Under the pieces are notes generated by a model. That model was not told the DNA's origin and did no database searches. It saw only the letters and a list, made by a program, of their open reading frames with translations. A program made the position numbers and the translations under genes. DNA of 64,000 nt from JAKZVK01 sp965248255 (lineage in GTDB: Bacteria > Acidobacteriota > Terriglobia > Bryobacterales > UBA6623), in contig CBDFIW010000002.1 in NCBI GenBank assembly GCA_965248255.1, positions 1-64,000 on the forward strand. The letters are read 5' to 3'. Of the stretch, positions 54,829-64,000 are shown piece after piece; the first letter of the stretch is position 1, and each line of letters starts with the position of its first letter.

Positions 54829-56439
54829 TCATCGAAACCTTACGGTGCGTCCGGACAGGTTCAAGCCGATGCCGGCGCCGAAATCGAGGCCTTGCGCCTC
54901 GAAGGTGGCCGGGTTTGGTTCCAGGCCGGTGCCCACGAAAAGGACTCCCCCGGCGCGGTGTTCTCCGGGGCGGGTTGGCGGAATCATCTGGAGAATGGCA
55001 GTGGGAACGGTCAAGCGTCGCTTGGCAACGTTCTCGCGGCACACGAAGAAAACGCTCGATTGCGTTGTTTGATCCACGTTGAAACCGGCAACCATGACGG
55101 TTCGGTCTTTGCCTCCCTTCCAACGGATAGTCAGGTCCCGGCTTCGGTCGATCTGAGCCATCCGATCCCGATTGGTCCATTGAATGGGTTCTGGTACGGG
55201 GATACTGACGGAAAAGGGCCCGACTGCTGATCCGCCCTCTGTAGAGACGGTATAGGAACCGGGTTCTAGTAACAACGAAAGAGCGCTGTAGAGGCCCTTG
55301 TGATCTGCGCTGACCGGGATGAATCGTGTCTCGTCAGCCCATCGCACCTTGAGGCTACGACCCACGTCGAGCGGCTGGTTGCCGTTGAGAATTCTTTGCC
55401 AGATCCGTTCATCGAGCGTCTTGAACGGGAACGAACCCAGCGTGTCCACGTAGGCGCTGCAGGCGCCAGGAGGGGGAAGCGCGAGGAAAGGATCGAGAGC
55501 TTCTGGGGATTGGTTTTGCGATAGGAAACCGGCAAGGCCGATATCGACTAGAAACAGCGTCTCTTCGCCCAGTTCGGGAAGGTCATTGTAGATATCGGCG
55601 CGAATCAGAAGCACGACCCCGGCGTTGCCTCCACCTCTCAGTGCCTCCCGCGCCCGCCGAAATCCTGGACAAGCCTCACCGCTGGGTCCGATGGGAAGCG
55701 GCACCACGTTACTAGGTAACGAGCCAAAGAGGCGGGCTTGAACCGGCGTCCCGCAGCCGCCTGGTGCGTTCTTGGGGACTTCGAACTCAATCTCGTCGAC
55801 CCCTTCACAACACCCGCTCGGCCTCGCGGAGAGTAGGCGGGCGCGACGTCCTCCCACGAAGAGTTCCAGATCACGTTTCTTCGCTCGTTTGTGGCGGCCG
55901 GAGGCGAGGGTCGTGCCCAGGCCCGTTCCGCGCAACATATACCTCGCTCCTCGTGCCACTGGCGAGTTGAGCTTTCGAGAGAACTCCTCGCTCTCGAGCG
56001 GGTAAAGTCCCAGGCCGCTTGGGATCACGGGTATTTCCACCGGCTCGCTCGTTTCCCCTAGGTAGTTGACCGTTAACGAGGCCATCCCGAGCGGTGCGTT
56101 TGGCGGTATCAAGGCGTCGATCCGCGTTGCGCTGACAAAAAGAGGAAGGGCCTGCCACGGCGAGTCGCTTTGGGCGATCTCTACAGTCACTCCGGCCAAG
56201 GCGGCGGTAAGCTCATCGGCCGCTGCCTCAATGCCCTCGGTTGGGCCAAGACCGGTCCCGACAAGACTGATGATCGCGCCCCGGGCCAGTCCTGCTCCGG
56301 GCATGGCCGCCGGCCGTTGGCCTGCCGCGTTCGAGACGCTCTCAACCATGGGACGGGATGAGGAGACCCCGGGCAAGGCGATGAGAACCAGCGTCAAGGA
56401 AACAAGGCGCGGCGATCGGAAAGATAACGGGAAGCCCAT
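54829..56439 (-). CDS. TIGR03437-type Solibacter secreted protein
   Basis: A 536-residue exported protein: signal peptide (RLVSLTLVLIALPGVSSSRP), then the TIGR03437 signature ARGAIISLVGTGLGPTEG, ALAGVTVEIAQSDSPWQALP, LFVSATRIDALIPPNAPLGM and ASLTVNYLGETSEPVEIPV. This IPT/TIG-like beta domain is an expanded family in Solibacteres and Bryobacter and is the best taxonomic marker in the window. The rest holds a second TIG-like piece (ARYMLRGTGLGTTL) and beta-rich parts. The family function is unknown; it is thought to be surface-associated. Confidence 0.9.
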   Translation of the reverse strand: MGFPLSFRSPRLVSLTLVLIALPGVSSSRPMVESVSNAAGQRPAAMPGAGLARGAIISLVGTGLGPTEGIEAAADELTAALAGVTVEIAQSDSPWQALPLFVSATRIDALIPPNAPLGMASLTVNYLGETSEPVEIPVIPSGLGLYPLESEEFSRKLNSPVARGARYMLRGTGLGTTLASGRHKRAKKRDLELFVGGRRARLLSARPSGCCEGVDEIEFEVPKNAPGGCGTPVQARLFGSLPSNVVPLPIGPSGEACPGFRRAREALRGGGNAGVVLLIRADIYNDLPELGEETLFLVDIGLAGFLSQNQSPEALDPFLALPPPGACSAYVDTLGSFPFKTLDERIWQRILNGNQPLDVGRSLKVRWADETRFIPVSADHKGLYSALSLLLEPGSYTVSTEGGSAVGPFSVSIPVPEPIQWTNRDRMAQIDRSRDLTIRWKGGKDRTVMVAGFNVDQTTQSSVFFVCRENVAKRRLTVPTAILQMIPPTRPGEHRAGGVLFVGTGLEPNPATFEAQGLDFGAGIGLNLSGRTVRFR

Positions 56440-56598
56440 AATGATATCGTGCCTACTCCGTCCGTACGCCCATCGTGTGGGGACGTGTCCCCCCGCTCCT
56501 GCTGCCCAACGTGGAAGAGGTTGACGAGTTAGCGGAAGTGGCGATTATACAACGTCCAGCATTGCTTCGAACGCTTCCTTGCAGGGAAAGGGATGACC

Positions 56599-57541
56599 CT
56601 AGGCCAGAACTTCGTCGATGACCCGCCCATGCACGTCGGTTAGGCGGCGGTCGATGCCGTTGTGGCGGTAGGTAAGGCGCTTGTGGTCGATGCCCATCAG
56701 GTGCAGGACGGTGGCGTGTAGGTCGTAGCAGTAGATAGGATCGACCGCCGCCTTGTAGGGCGAGGCCGTCGGCTTCACTCTGTTCATTGATGTACTTCGC
56801 CGACTTGGGCGGGAACAGATCGTGGATCGGGTTGGGCCGTCCCACGCGAATCATCGTCCCCTGGTGCAGGGCCGGCAAGAACGCCCCGGAATGGTTGGCT
56901 GGGCCGTTGGGTGCGAAGCCGCGCGGGTCGGGCAGGACCACGAACGTCGGCAGGTTCTCGTTCATGCTGCCCAGGCCGTAGGAGATCCACGCACCCACGC
57001 TCGGATAGCCCGGCAGAATGAAGCCCGTGTTCTGCATGAACGTCGCGGGCCCGTGTACGTTCGACTTCGAGACCATCGAGTGGAAGAACGCCATGTCATC
57101 GACGCACGTACCGAGATTCGGCACCAGGCTGCTCATCCACTTACCCGATTCGCCGTACTGTTTCCACTCCCGGGGGCTCTGCATGACGGGGCCGGGTTCG
57201 CTTTGGAACAGCTCGACCTTGCCGCCGGGATCGAACTTCTCCCCGTTGCGTTTCAAGAGCAGCGGCTTGTAGTCGAAGGTATCGACCTGGCTGGCGGCGC
57301 CCGACATGAAGAGCTGCACGACCCGCTTGGCCTTGGCGCGATGGTGAAGCCCGCCGTTGAGCTCAGGCCCGGGGGCGGGCGTAGCGGCGAGTTGGTTCGA
57401 CCTGCCGAGCAGATGCGCCAAGGCGATGCCGCCGAGCCCGCCGCCCCAGTGCCAGAGGAAACGGCGGCGGTCGATGGCGCCCGTGGGTGCGGGCAGGGCG
57501 CGTTGCTCGGAGCGGCACACGTGCTGATCGAGCACTGACAT
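56599..57541 (-). pseudogene. DUF1501 protein with internal out-of-frame deletion
   Basis: The N-terminal part from ATG 57541 is typical: a Tat-like leader (IDRRRFLWHWGGGLGGIALA), AKRVVQLFMSGAASQVDTFD, PNLGTCVDDMAFFHSMVSKS, and DLFPPKSAKYINEQSEADGL. Then, near 56755, the frame jumps to the C-terminal segment YKAAVDPIYCYDLHATVLHL, MGIDHKRLTYRHNGIDRRLT, DVHGRVIDEVLA in another frame. About 150-170 residues of the normal middle (alkaline-phosphatase-like core) are gone. The join shows a short shared sequence (CCCTACAAGG), as in a deletion by slippage. The gene is cotranscribed with the DUF1553 gene upstream, whose product is its usual partner. Confidence 0.85.
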
Positions 57542-57550
57542 TATGCGTAT

Positions 57551-60088
57551 TCAATCCACGAACATAAACTCGTTGCTATTCAAAATCAGCCTGCATACAT
57601 TCTCGAGGCCGTGTTTCTCACCGTAGTTCACCAATGTTCGCCGCTCCTCGGCCCTGGGTTTGCGGCCCAGGGCCAGAAGGTAGGCTTGCCCGATCTGTCC
57701 ACCGAGCCCGCTGCGCAAGAGGCGAAGGCGCTCGGCAAGGTGCTCGGCCTGGCGGACGATGAACGGGTCGTTCAACAACGCCAAGGCCTGAATCGCCGTC
57801 AGTGTGCTGTTGCGCTTTGGCGTCAGCAACGACGGGTCGGGGCAGTCGAGGCTCTCCATGAATGGATCAGGCACGCTGCGTACGATGAAGCGATACACGG
57901 CCCGTCGATGGCTCTCCGGCTGATCGATGTCGAACCGCGCGTAGTCATAGATGGGCGAGTGATCGTCCTTGAAAAAGAAGTGCTCCGCCGACGGTCCGCC
58001 CATCGTGAGGTCGAGCTTGCCGCTGATGAGCAACGCCGAGTCTCGAACCGATTCCGCGTCGAGGCGGCGGCGGTTCATCCGCCAAGGGTAACGGTTCTGC
58101 GCGTCGATGCGGGCTTTGTCGGCGTCGCCCTTGGACGATTGCTTGTAGACCGCGCTCGTCACGATGCTCTTATGCAGTTTCTTGAACGAGCCTCCGCTGT
58201 CACGAAACTCGACCGCCAGCCAATCGAGCAGTCGCGGGTGGGTCGGCCGCGAGCCCATTCTGCCGAAATCGTTCGGCGTGTCGACGAGCCCTACGCCGAA
58301 GTGGTAGTGTCACACGCGGTTCACGATCGAGCGCCAGGCAAAAGGGTTCCGCAGGTCGGTGATCCACTCGGCCAGCGCCGCGCGCCGTGCGCCCTCGTTG
58401 TTCGGGTCGCTGATTGAGAACCGCGGGTTGAGCCAATCGACCGCCGAGATCGCCCCGGCCACGGCGGGTGGACCCGGCGACTCGACGTCGCCTCGATGCA
58501 GCAGGTGTAACGGCCTTGGTTGCCAGGCTGGCGTGAACTTTCCGCGGGGCTTGAAATAACTAGCAGCGGCATAGACCATCTGGGGCTCGGGAAGGCCGCC
58601 GATGCTTTCGTCCACGGTTTTGAGCTGTTCCTCAAGGGTTTCGAGTCGGGTCCGCGTCTTCGCATCCAGAAGCGCCCGGCGTAGCTTGGTGCGTTGCTCG
58701 CCGAGTTCCTTGCTTTGCTTGCTGAGCGCCTCGCGCCGCGCCTTCCTGTCCTCGGTATCAATCTCGCCGACCTGGGCAACCAGGTTGGTGCGCTCTTGGC
58801 TAAGAGTCTTGATGCGCGCGCCGAGTTGCTCGATCTCGCCGCTTGTGACCTTCTCTGTCGCAGCCAGGAGAGGCTGTAATTCCACCTCGATCCGCTTTCT
58901 CTCCTGAAGCAGCCGGAGTCTTTTCTGATGAAGCTCGGGATCGAGGTCAAACGGCCGGTCGGCCCGATCGACCCCGGCGAAGACGGCCTGCAAGCTATAG
59001 TAGTCCTCCTGCTTGATCGGGTCGAACTTGTGGTCGTGGCAGCGCGCGCAGTGGACCGTGAGGCTGGCGAAGGTAGACATCGTTGCCATCACCATGTCGT
59101 CGCGGTCGAAGTTACGGGTCACGCGCTTGTCGTGCGTGTCTTCGCGAAGCTCGGCATGGCCGACGTAGTCCCATGGGCCGGCGGCGATGAAGCCTAGGGC
59201 GGGCGTAAGGCCAGGGTCGTCGGGATAGAGCACGTCGGCCGCAAGCTGCTCGCGGACGAATCGCGCGTAGGGCTTGTCGTCGTTAAGCGAGCGGATCACG
59301 TAGTCGCGGTAGGGCCAGGCGTTGCGGCGCGCCTTGTCTTTGTCGAACCCGTGCGATTCGCCGTAGTGGACGACGTCGAGCCAATGGCGTCCCCAGCGCT
59401 CGCCGTAGCGCGGCGAGGCCAAGAGGCGATCCACCAGGTCTTCGTATGCCTCGGGCGATTGGTCATAAAGGAAACGATCGATCTGATCGGGCGTCGGCGG
59501 CAGCCCGTGCAGATCGTAAGTGAGGCGGCGGATCAGCGTGCGCCGATCGGCCTCGGCGGAGGGAGTCAGCCCTTTCTCGTTGAGCTTGGCCAAGATAAAG
59601 CGGTCGATCGGCGTTTGGGACCAAGAGGATTCGAACTTCCTGCTGTCTCCGTCCTTCGGTGTCGATGGGACCTCGGGGCGCTCGAGCCTCCGGAACGACC
59701 ACCACGTGGTATCAGCGTCCGAGGGTGTATCGTTCTTCGCGCCCTGGGTGATCCACAGCCGGATCAGCTCAACCTGCTCGGCGCTCAGGGGCGGGCCGGC
59801 CTTCGGCATGTTCGGTGGCGCGCCGCTGATCTGCCGCACCAGCAGACTCCGCTCGGGGGCGCCGCGAACCGCGGCCGGACCGGTCTGGCCGCCTTTGAGG
59901 AGGTCCCCGTAACCCGCCAGCGACAAGCCGCCCTGCCCGGCGTCCGAACCGTGGCATACCTGACACCGCTGCTCGAGAATCGGCCGGATGTCGTGCTGGA
60001 AGCTGACTTGCGTTTGGGCCTGCAGCAGACCCGTGCCCACGACGCTCGCCAGCCCCAAAACACGGCAGAGTGAAGGAGAGTACGGCAC
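57551..60088 (-). CDS. Planctomycete-cytochrome/DUF1549/DUF1553 protein with in-frame TGA
   Basis: Large secreted protein of the PSD1 type, 845 codons when read through one TGA (58310-58312). GTG 60088 opens a signal peptide (VLGLASVVGTGLLQAQ). Domains: cytochrome-c-like heme site RCQVCHGSDAG near residue 40; DUF1549 (PIDRFILAKLNEKGL to AARCHDHKFDPI with second CxxCH, near 345); a coiled-coil (about 385-495); DUF1553 from SISDPNNEGARRAALAEWIT to the end (VCRLILNSNEFMFVD). At IVNRV-TGA-HYHFG relatives have Trp (RVWQYHFG), so the TGA replaces TGG. A nonsense mutation is most likely, in line with the broken DUF1501 partner; Sec is possible but odd at a Trp site. The function is unknown oxidoreductase-like breakdown in the envelope. 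Confidence 0.85.
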
Positions 60089-60276
60089 CGAAAACTACTA
60101 TAGCCCGTCGACCAGTGTTCGGACCGGGCACCCACATGGTGTCGGGAAGAGCACAGCTCAAGCGTCCCTGCCGGGGCTGTGGATCGTTAGAGAAGTATTC
60201 AGCCAGAATCGAAGCCGTGGCTGTTCTCGGTACGTCCCGCTTCGCGGACGAGCCTGCCGCAAAGCTTACACACGGA

Positions 60277-61112
60277 CTAGGGCGTGTTAACGCTAACGTA
60301 GGGTATCGAAACGTAGAGCCTCGACGATGAGGGCGAAGTGGGGGAAGGCGAGGAACATGACGTCGAGCTTGTCGAAGCGGGAGAAGATGCGGCGGAATCC
60401 CTTGAGCCGTCGGAAGAGTCTCTCGATCTCGTTGCGGCGGCGATAGAGCGCTCGGTCGTATTCCCACGGCTCCAGGCGGGTGCGCCGGGGCGGCACGACG
60501 GGAATCCATCCGAAATCCAAAGCCAGTTGGCGTGTCTGATCGTCCTCATAGGCGCCGTCCATCAGCAGCGGCAGCGGCTCGGGCAGTGGCCCCAGACCAC
60601 CGAGCAAGTTCGCGGCCCTGCTGGGCGTCGTGCGCTTGGCCGGGCGAGAGAGCGAAGGTTATCGCCGTTCGAGCATTTGCGGCAACCATATGAATCTTGG
60701 TGGTCCATCCGCCGCGGGATTTGCCGATCGCTTGCGGACCGTTTTTTTAACGCGCCCGTGCCGTCGGGATGAACCTTCACGATGGTCGAGTCCATTGACA
60801 CGGCTTCGATTCGGATGCGGGCCAGCTGCTCGCGCTGCAGTTTCTCGAAGACGGCGTCGAGCACGCCGTTCTTCGACCAGCGGTTCATGCGGGTATAAAT
60901 GGTGTGCCAGTTACCGAAGCGTTTAGGCAAGCCGCGCCATTTGCAGCCCTGCTCGGCGACATACAACATGGCGTTCAAAACCGTGAGGTTCGGCAGGCTC
61001 ACATTGCCGCGCTGGCGGGGCAGGACCGGCTCGATGCGGCGGTATTGCTGCTCGGTGATCTCCATACCTCCGAGTATAGCAGCTTTTGCGACTTAGTGTT
61101 AACACGCCCTAG
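60277..61112 (-). mobile_element. IS5-family element, copy B
   Basis: An 828-base element (60281-61108) with CTAG direct repeats on both sides and terminal repeats GGCGTGTTAAC. Every translated segment is identical to copy A, on the opposite strand. It sits between the DUF1553 gene start and the 3' end of the enolase-superfamily gene. The host sequence on both sides would be continuous after removal of the element and one CTAG. Confidence 0.9.
60293..61065 (-). pseudogene. IS5-family transposase, copy B, in three frames
   Basis: Same three-frame structure as copy A: start ATG 61065, A7 slippage run, then an extra base near 60607 before the last segment ending at 60293. Having the identical second frame break in both copies indicates that the element moved after the mutation, by help from another transposase, or that the second break is tolerated. 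Confidence 0.8.
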
Positions 61113-61235
61113 GGGCACCGGCGAGAATGACATAGACCGACCAACCCGCATCCAAGCGGTGACTCTCTCTCCAGAAGCTGAGCTTGTAGGCCTCGCCCAT
61201 GGCTCTGCGACCGATGAACGAGCCCGCGAACGACC

Positions 61236-62591
61236 CTAGAAGCGGAACATCTGGCCAGGCTTGCGCCGGTAGTCCGGGTTCCACTGATCAACCAGCGCAT
61301 CACGGGACTGCACTTTGGGCATGTTCTCTTTCAACGCGGCCATCCGGTCAGGATCGATCTCGACACCGAGCCCGGGCCCATCCGGCAGCGGCATCTTGCC
61401 ATCTTGGAACCGCAGCTTGCCGCCCCGGATGATGTCCTGATCCTCCGCCGTCCAAGGGTAGTGCGTGTCGGCGTCGTAGGTGACGTGCGAGATAGAGCAG
61501 TTCATGTGCGTCAGCGCCGCCATCGAGATGCCCAGATGATTGTTGCTGTGTCCCGAGCAACCCCAACCCAGAGCCTCGCAGGTCGCCGCCCAATGGCGCA
61601 CGTTGTTGAACCCACCCATGTGGTGCAGGTCGAGCAGCACAATGTCGATCGAGCCCTTGCGGTACGCCGGCCCGATGTGCTCGGGACGCGTTACGCACAT
61701 GTTGGTCCCGAAGGGAATCGAAGTGTTTTTGCGAACCTCGGCCATGCGGTCCTGGCCGCGCGTCGGGTCCTCGAGGTACTCCATACCCAGCGGCTCGACC
61801 GCCTTGGCCACGCGAATCGATGTCTCGACGCTCCACGCGGCGTTGGGGTCAATGCGCAGCTTGGCGTCGGGCACGCGCTTGCGCATGATCCGAAGCGCTT
61901 CAATCTCCTGGTCCGGCGTGAGGACGCCGCCCTTGAACTTGCACGACCGAAAGCCCTCGTTGTTGCGGAAGTCGACGAACTGCTGCGCGGCGGCCTCCGG
62001 CGTGATTACACCCGCATCGTCCCCCACCGGCAGGACGAAGAAGACGTACGCCGAATACGGCGCGGCCTCACGGTACGGGCCGCCGATCAAGTCGCAGACC
62101 CGCCGGTTGAGGGCGCGTCCGATCAGGTCGAGGCAGGCGATCTCGATGGCGGCGAACGCCTCGCGGTCCTCGATGTTGCGGCGGAAGTGCTCCAGTTCGA
62201 ACGGGTCGCGACCCAGCACGACCGAGCGCGCAGCCTCGATGTTCTCCGCGTGCTGCCGCCCAACTTCCGAGATGCCCCGGTGGCCGTCGGACGTTGACAC
62301 CTGGGTGATCGTGCGCACGAAGTGGGTCCGGTGCGCCGACGACGAGTTCATGATCGGCTGGTCGGGCGACGCCACCCGCGTCACTTTCACCGAGCTGATC
62401 TTCATCGAGCTGCGGGGACGCTCGGCCTTCGGCGTGCCGCTGCGCTTGGCCCCCCCCGCGGCCTGGCTGTAAGCGAGCGCCATGTCGTCAAGACACATGA
62501 GGCCGCTGATACCGGCGGCGCCCGCCATAAGCGCACGGCGGCTCACTTCGGGCCGATGGCTCTTCTCAGGCGGCGGCTTGCGATGCGACAC
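61236..62591 (-). CDS. Glucarate dehydratase-like enolase-superfamily enzyme with export leader
   Basis: A 451-residue protein. A Tat-like leader (VSRRALMAGAAGISGLMCLD, about 15-35) is unusual for this superfamily. The barrel shows the glucarate-dehydratase signs: the base KFKGGVL (KxK), metal ligands in RIDPNAAW (Asp), EYLEDPTRG (Glu) and FGTNMCVT (Asn), and the second-side His in CSGHSNNHLGISMA. An acid-sugar dehydratase role is likely, perhaps outside the cytoplasm. The LamG gene upstream ends 26 bases into this gene, so the two are probably an operon. Confidence 0.9.
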   Translation of the reverse strand: MSHRKPPPEKSHRPEVSRRALMAGAAGISGLMCLDDMALAYSQAAGGAKRSGTPKAERPRSSMKISSVKVTRVASPDQPIMNSSSAHRTHFVRTITQVSTSDGHRGISEVGRQHAENIEAARSVVLGRDPFELEHFRRNIEDREAFAAIEIACLDLIGRALNRRVCDLIGGPYREAAPYSAYVFFVLPVGDDAGVITPEAAAQQFVDFRNNEGFRSCKFKGGVLTPDQEIEALRIMRKRVPDAKLRIDPNAAWSVETSIRVAKAVEPLGMEYLEDPTRGQDRMAEVRKNTSIPFGTNMCVTRPEHIGPAYRKGSIDIVLLDLHHMGGFNNVRHWAATCEALGWGCSGHSNNHLGISMAALTHMNCSISHVTYDADTHYPWTAEDQDIIRGGKLRFQDGKMPLPDGPGLGVEIDPDRMAALKENMPKVQSRDALVDQWNPDYRRKPGQMFRF

Positions 62592-63549
62592 AGGCTCCTC
62601 CTCTGCGCGCGGACGTTACTATTCTAGACCTCTCTTGCGTAGTTCGCCAGCGGCAAGTGCGAGCTCGAACGTTCCTACCACCGCCTGGCCGGTGATTCAG
62701 CCCGGTTCGTGATTCCGCTGAGAACGTTTCAACCCCGGGGGGAAGCTTACGGCTAGGCAGAGTGCGATCAATGGCCAGTTCCTGCGCGACGGGATATCGC
62801 ATGACGCTCGAGATGCGCAGCTCATCGATCTCGCCCTCGACGTTGCCGTACTCCAGATGAAATGGGGGGTCTTGGAAACGGAAGCTGAACCTTGCGAACG
62901 ACTTTTCCGTCAAGAAAGAAGAAGTGTGTCTGATCGCGGTAGCGAAACTGCCAGGCCACATGATGCCACCGGTTGTCGGTGATACGGACGGGTTCGGCGC
63001 CGGTATGGCCCCCGCCGCGATAGTAAGGAAAGAGAAGACCGCTGGTGTCGTGATTGGGATCCTTCCCCCGCAGAGAGCCCATGAAGCGGGCGGAGGGGCC
63101 AAGCCCATCCGCCCGCGCTCCCTCACGGTTGTGAAGCGAGAAGCTCCAGCCCCCCGAAAGCCGAGTGGCAGGCCGAATCCCTCATCCTCGGTGCTGGCAA
63201 TGTTGGCCAACGTGTGCCCGCCGTCCTCGCCGCCGGGGCCTGTGTAACGCGCCCAGGCCTCGATCGTCCATTCCCTAGTGCAGCCGCAAAGGTGGAGCTT
63301 GTCGTTGTTGACGGGCCCCACCAACACATTGGCGTCGTCCGGTCGGCGTTCGAAACGCGCCGTTGATCCAAAGCCCGTGCGCTTGCCCCACAGCGCCCGT
63401 TTCGGGCGCAGAGTCAGCTCCTGGTCGCCGAGGGCGCCGCGGGTTTCGTTGCCACTCCCTTCGTCGAAGTGGTAGAGCACGACCGTGTGCCCGGCAGGCG
63501 TGAACGGCTTGGTCCGGTCAGATCCTGCAGCTTGGGCCGCGCCGGCCAC
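62566..63549 (-). pseudogene. LamG-domain secreted protein with two compensating frameshifts
   Basis: From GTG 63549 the frame reads GHTVVLYHFDEGSGNETRGA, WTIEAWARYTG and LPLGFRG; then, after a G6 run (on the minus strand near 63160) that lacks a base, the real text is in another frame: WSFSLHNREGARADGLG, FMGSLRGKDPNHDTSG, WHHVAWQFRYRDQTHFF; after a C6 run near 62870 with a base too many it returns to the first frame: FHLEYGNVEGEIDELRISSV. These are the strands of a laminin-G/concanavalin-like jelly-roll. Minus one and plus one in two six-base runs look like run-length errors, and the true gene is probably intact. The upstream signal peptide (APLGFALVLVAGAAQA) has no clear start. Confidence 0.7.
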
Positions 63550-63848
63550 AAGGACAAGAGCGAAACCCAGTGGAGCATTGAATGAAAGAACGGACTCGTT
63601 GGTCCATCCGGCTTCCCTTCGTGTTCATTCAGTCCTCCAGGCAGGACTAACTATGTATGGAGAAGCACAAATCCGGAAAGAGGCGAATCCGGCAGAACAA
63701 TGATTACACGGATAGCAGGCCAAGGGACAGCCGAGACGCCTGTCAAGAGGCAATAGAAATGTCCCCTGCGGTAGAATGACGTTGGACTGGGGAGGGGTAG
63801 CGTCAGTTGTATCTGGGAAAACCCAAGTCGCCGGAAAAGGTTTGTCGA
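63550..63848. other. Intergenic region
   Basis: No gene recognised between the LamG gene and the partial gene at the right edge. Confidence 0.4.
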
Positions 63849-64000
63849 ATGGGCGTTGTCCGGGCAGCCGCCGTCGTGCTGAGCATCGGTAGCCTGCCGG
63901 CCGTGGCGCAGTTCGGTCCCCTGCTGAGTTCCCGCCAAGCGCCGCAGGCAGTGAGTCAGGAGGAGTTCGATCAGTACCTGGCGATTTACACCAGTCATAA
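63849..64000 (+). CDS. Secreted protein, N-terminal part (runs off right edge)
   Basis: From ATG 63849, with GGAAAAGG 6 bases upstream, 50 codons run to the window edge. It opens with a signal peptide (VVRAAAVVLSIGSLPAVAQF) and continues LLSSRQAPQAVSQEEFDQYL. The start resembles exported TPR or hypothetical proteins of Solibacteres but is too short to name. Confidence 0.65.
   Translation, partial: MGVVRAAAVVLSIGSLPAVAQFGPLLSSRQAPQAVSQEEFDQYLAIYTSH

Noticed and set aside
59769..60509. Open frame running from IS5 copy B into the DUF1553 gene on the minus strand
   Set aside because: It merges an antiparallel IS5 frame with an alternative frame of the cytochrome gene; no coherent protein.
61099..61284. 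Possible gene start at ATG 61200 interrupted by IS5 copy B
   Set aside because: After removing the IS and one CTAG the frame stays open, but the product has no recognisable domain and overlaps the DUF1553 gene in another frame, so it is probably chance.
1..64000. CRISPR arrays, tRNA and rRNA genes
   Set aside because: No regular direct-repeat arrays and no convincing cloverleaf or rRNA sequence were seen on reading; a tRNA scan would be decisive.

Overview
The window looks like a chromosome segment of an Acidobacteriota bacterium, most likely of the Solibacteres/Bryobacterales type. The grounds are the high-GC coding style, a TIGR03437-type Solibacter protein (54829-56439), a planctomycete-cytochrome/DUF1549/DUF1553 plus DUF1501 gene pair, a PEGA-domain Ser/Thr kinase and a large FtsX-type permease. 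No rRNA, tRNA or CRISPR array was seen. Several genes are broken by one-base changes in G/C runs, so local sequence error is a real possibility.

Positions 1-9.1 kb are an accessory and defence island. It holds the N-terminal 966 codons of a SNF2 helicase running off the left edge, a remnant that joins a type I restriction HsdS fragment to a HigA-like antitoxin, an AbiE toxin-antitoxin pair, a tyrosine-integrase remnant, a Phd/VapC pair, and a plasmid-style ParA plus ribbon-helix-helix pair surrounded by TGCAC-N2-GTGCA inverted repeats. This suggests an integrated plasmid or integrative element.

Positions 9.2-41.8 kb are mostly core-like: a LuxR-type response regulator, ispG, a BNR-repeat protein, a PEGA kinase, a DinB protein, a cold-shock protein, a glycerate/glyoxylate cluster (glycerate 2-kinase, 2-hydroxyacid dehydrogenase, 3-hydroxyisobutyrate-dehydrogenase-like reductase), a dxr-rseP-Skp envelope cluster, a sugar transferase and CpsB-like phosphatase (exopolysaccharide), an M28 peptidase, an HlyD-type adaptor, sodA, thrC and the large permease.

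Positions 41.9-47.7 kb are a nest of mobile DNA: the 5' part of a group II intron cut by an IS630-family copy, an IS5-family copy inserted at the IS630 edge, and a second, intact IS630 copy in inverted orientation. Between them lies the most interesting find: two consecutive genes on the minus strand, each interrupted by one in-frame TGA exactly where a redox cysteine is expected. The first is a thioredoxin-like lipoprotein with W-TGA-RGC, fused to TPR-like and DsbD-like regions. The second is an AhpC/peroxiredoxin-like protein with GHW-TGA-PYC. Each TGA is followed at the right distance by a hairpin able to serve as a bacterial SECIS. I read them as a two-gene selenoprotein operon that standard gene calling would split into four pieces.

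Positions 47.7-64 kb hold an Nramp-like transporter, a cupin, two SDR enzymes (one with the catalytic Tyr replaced by Phe), RNase D, a lipoprotein, the TIGR03437 protein, a decaying DUF1501/DUF1553 pair, the second IS5 copy, a glucarate-dehydratase-like enolase, a LamG protein with two compensating frameshifts, and the start of a secreted protein at the right edge.
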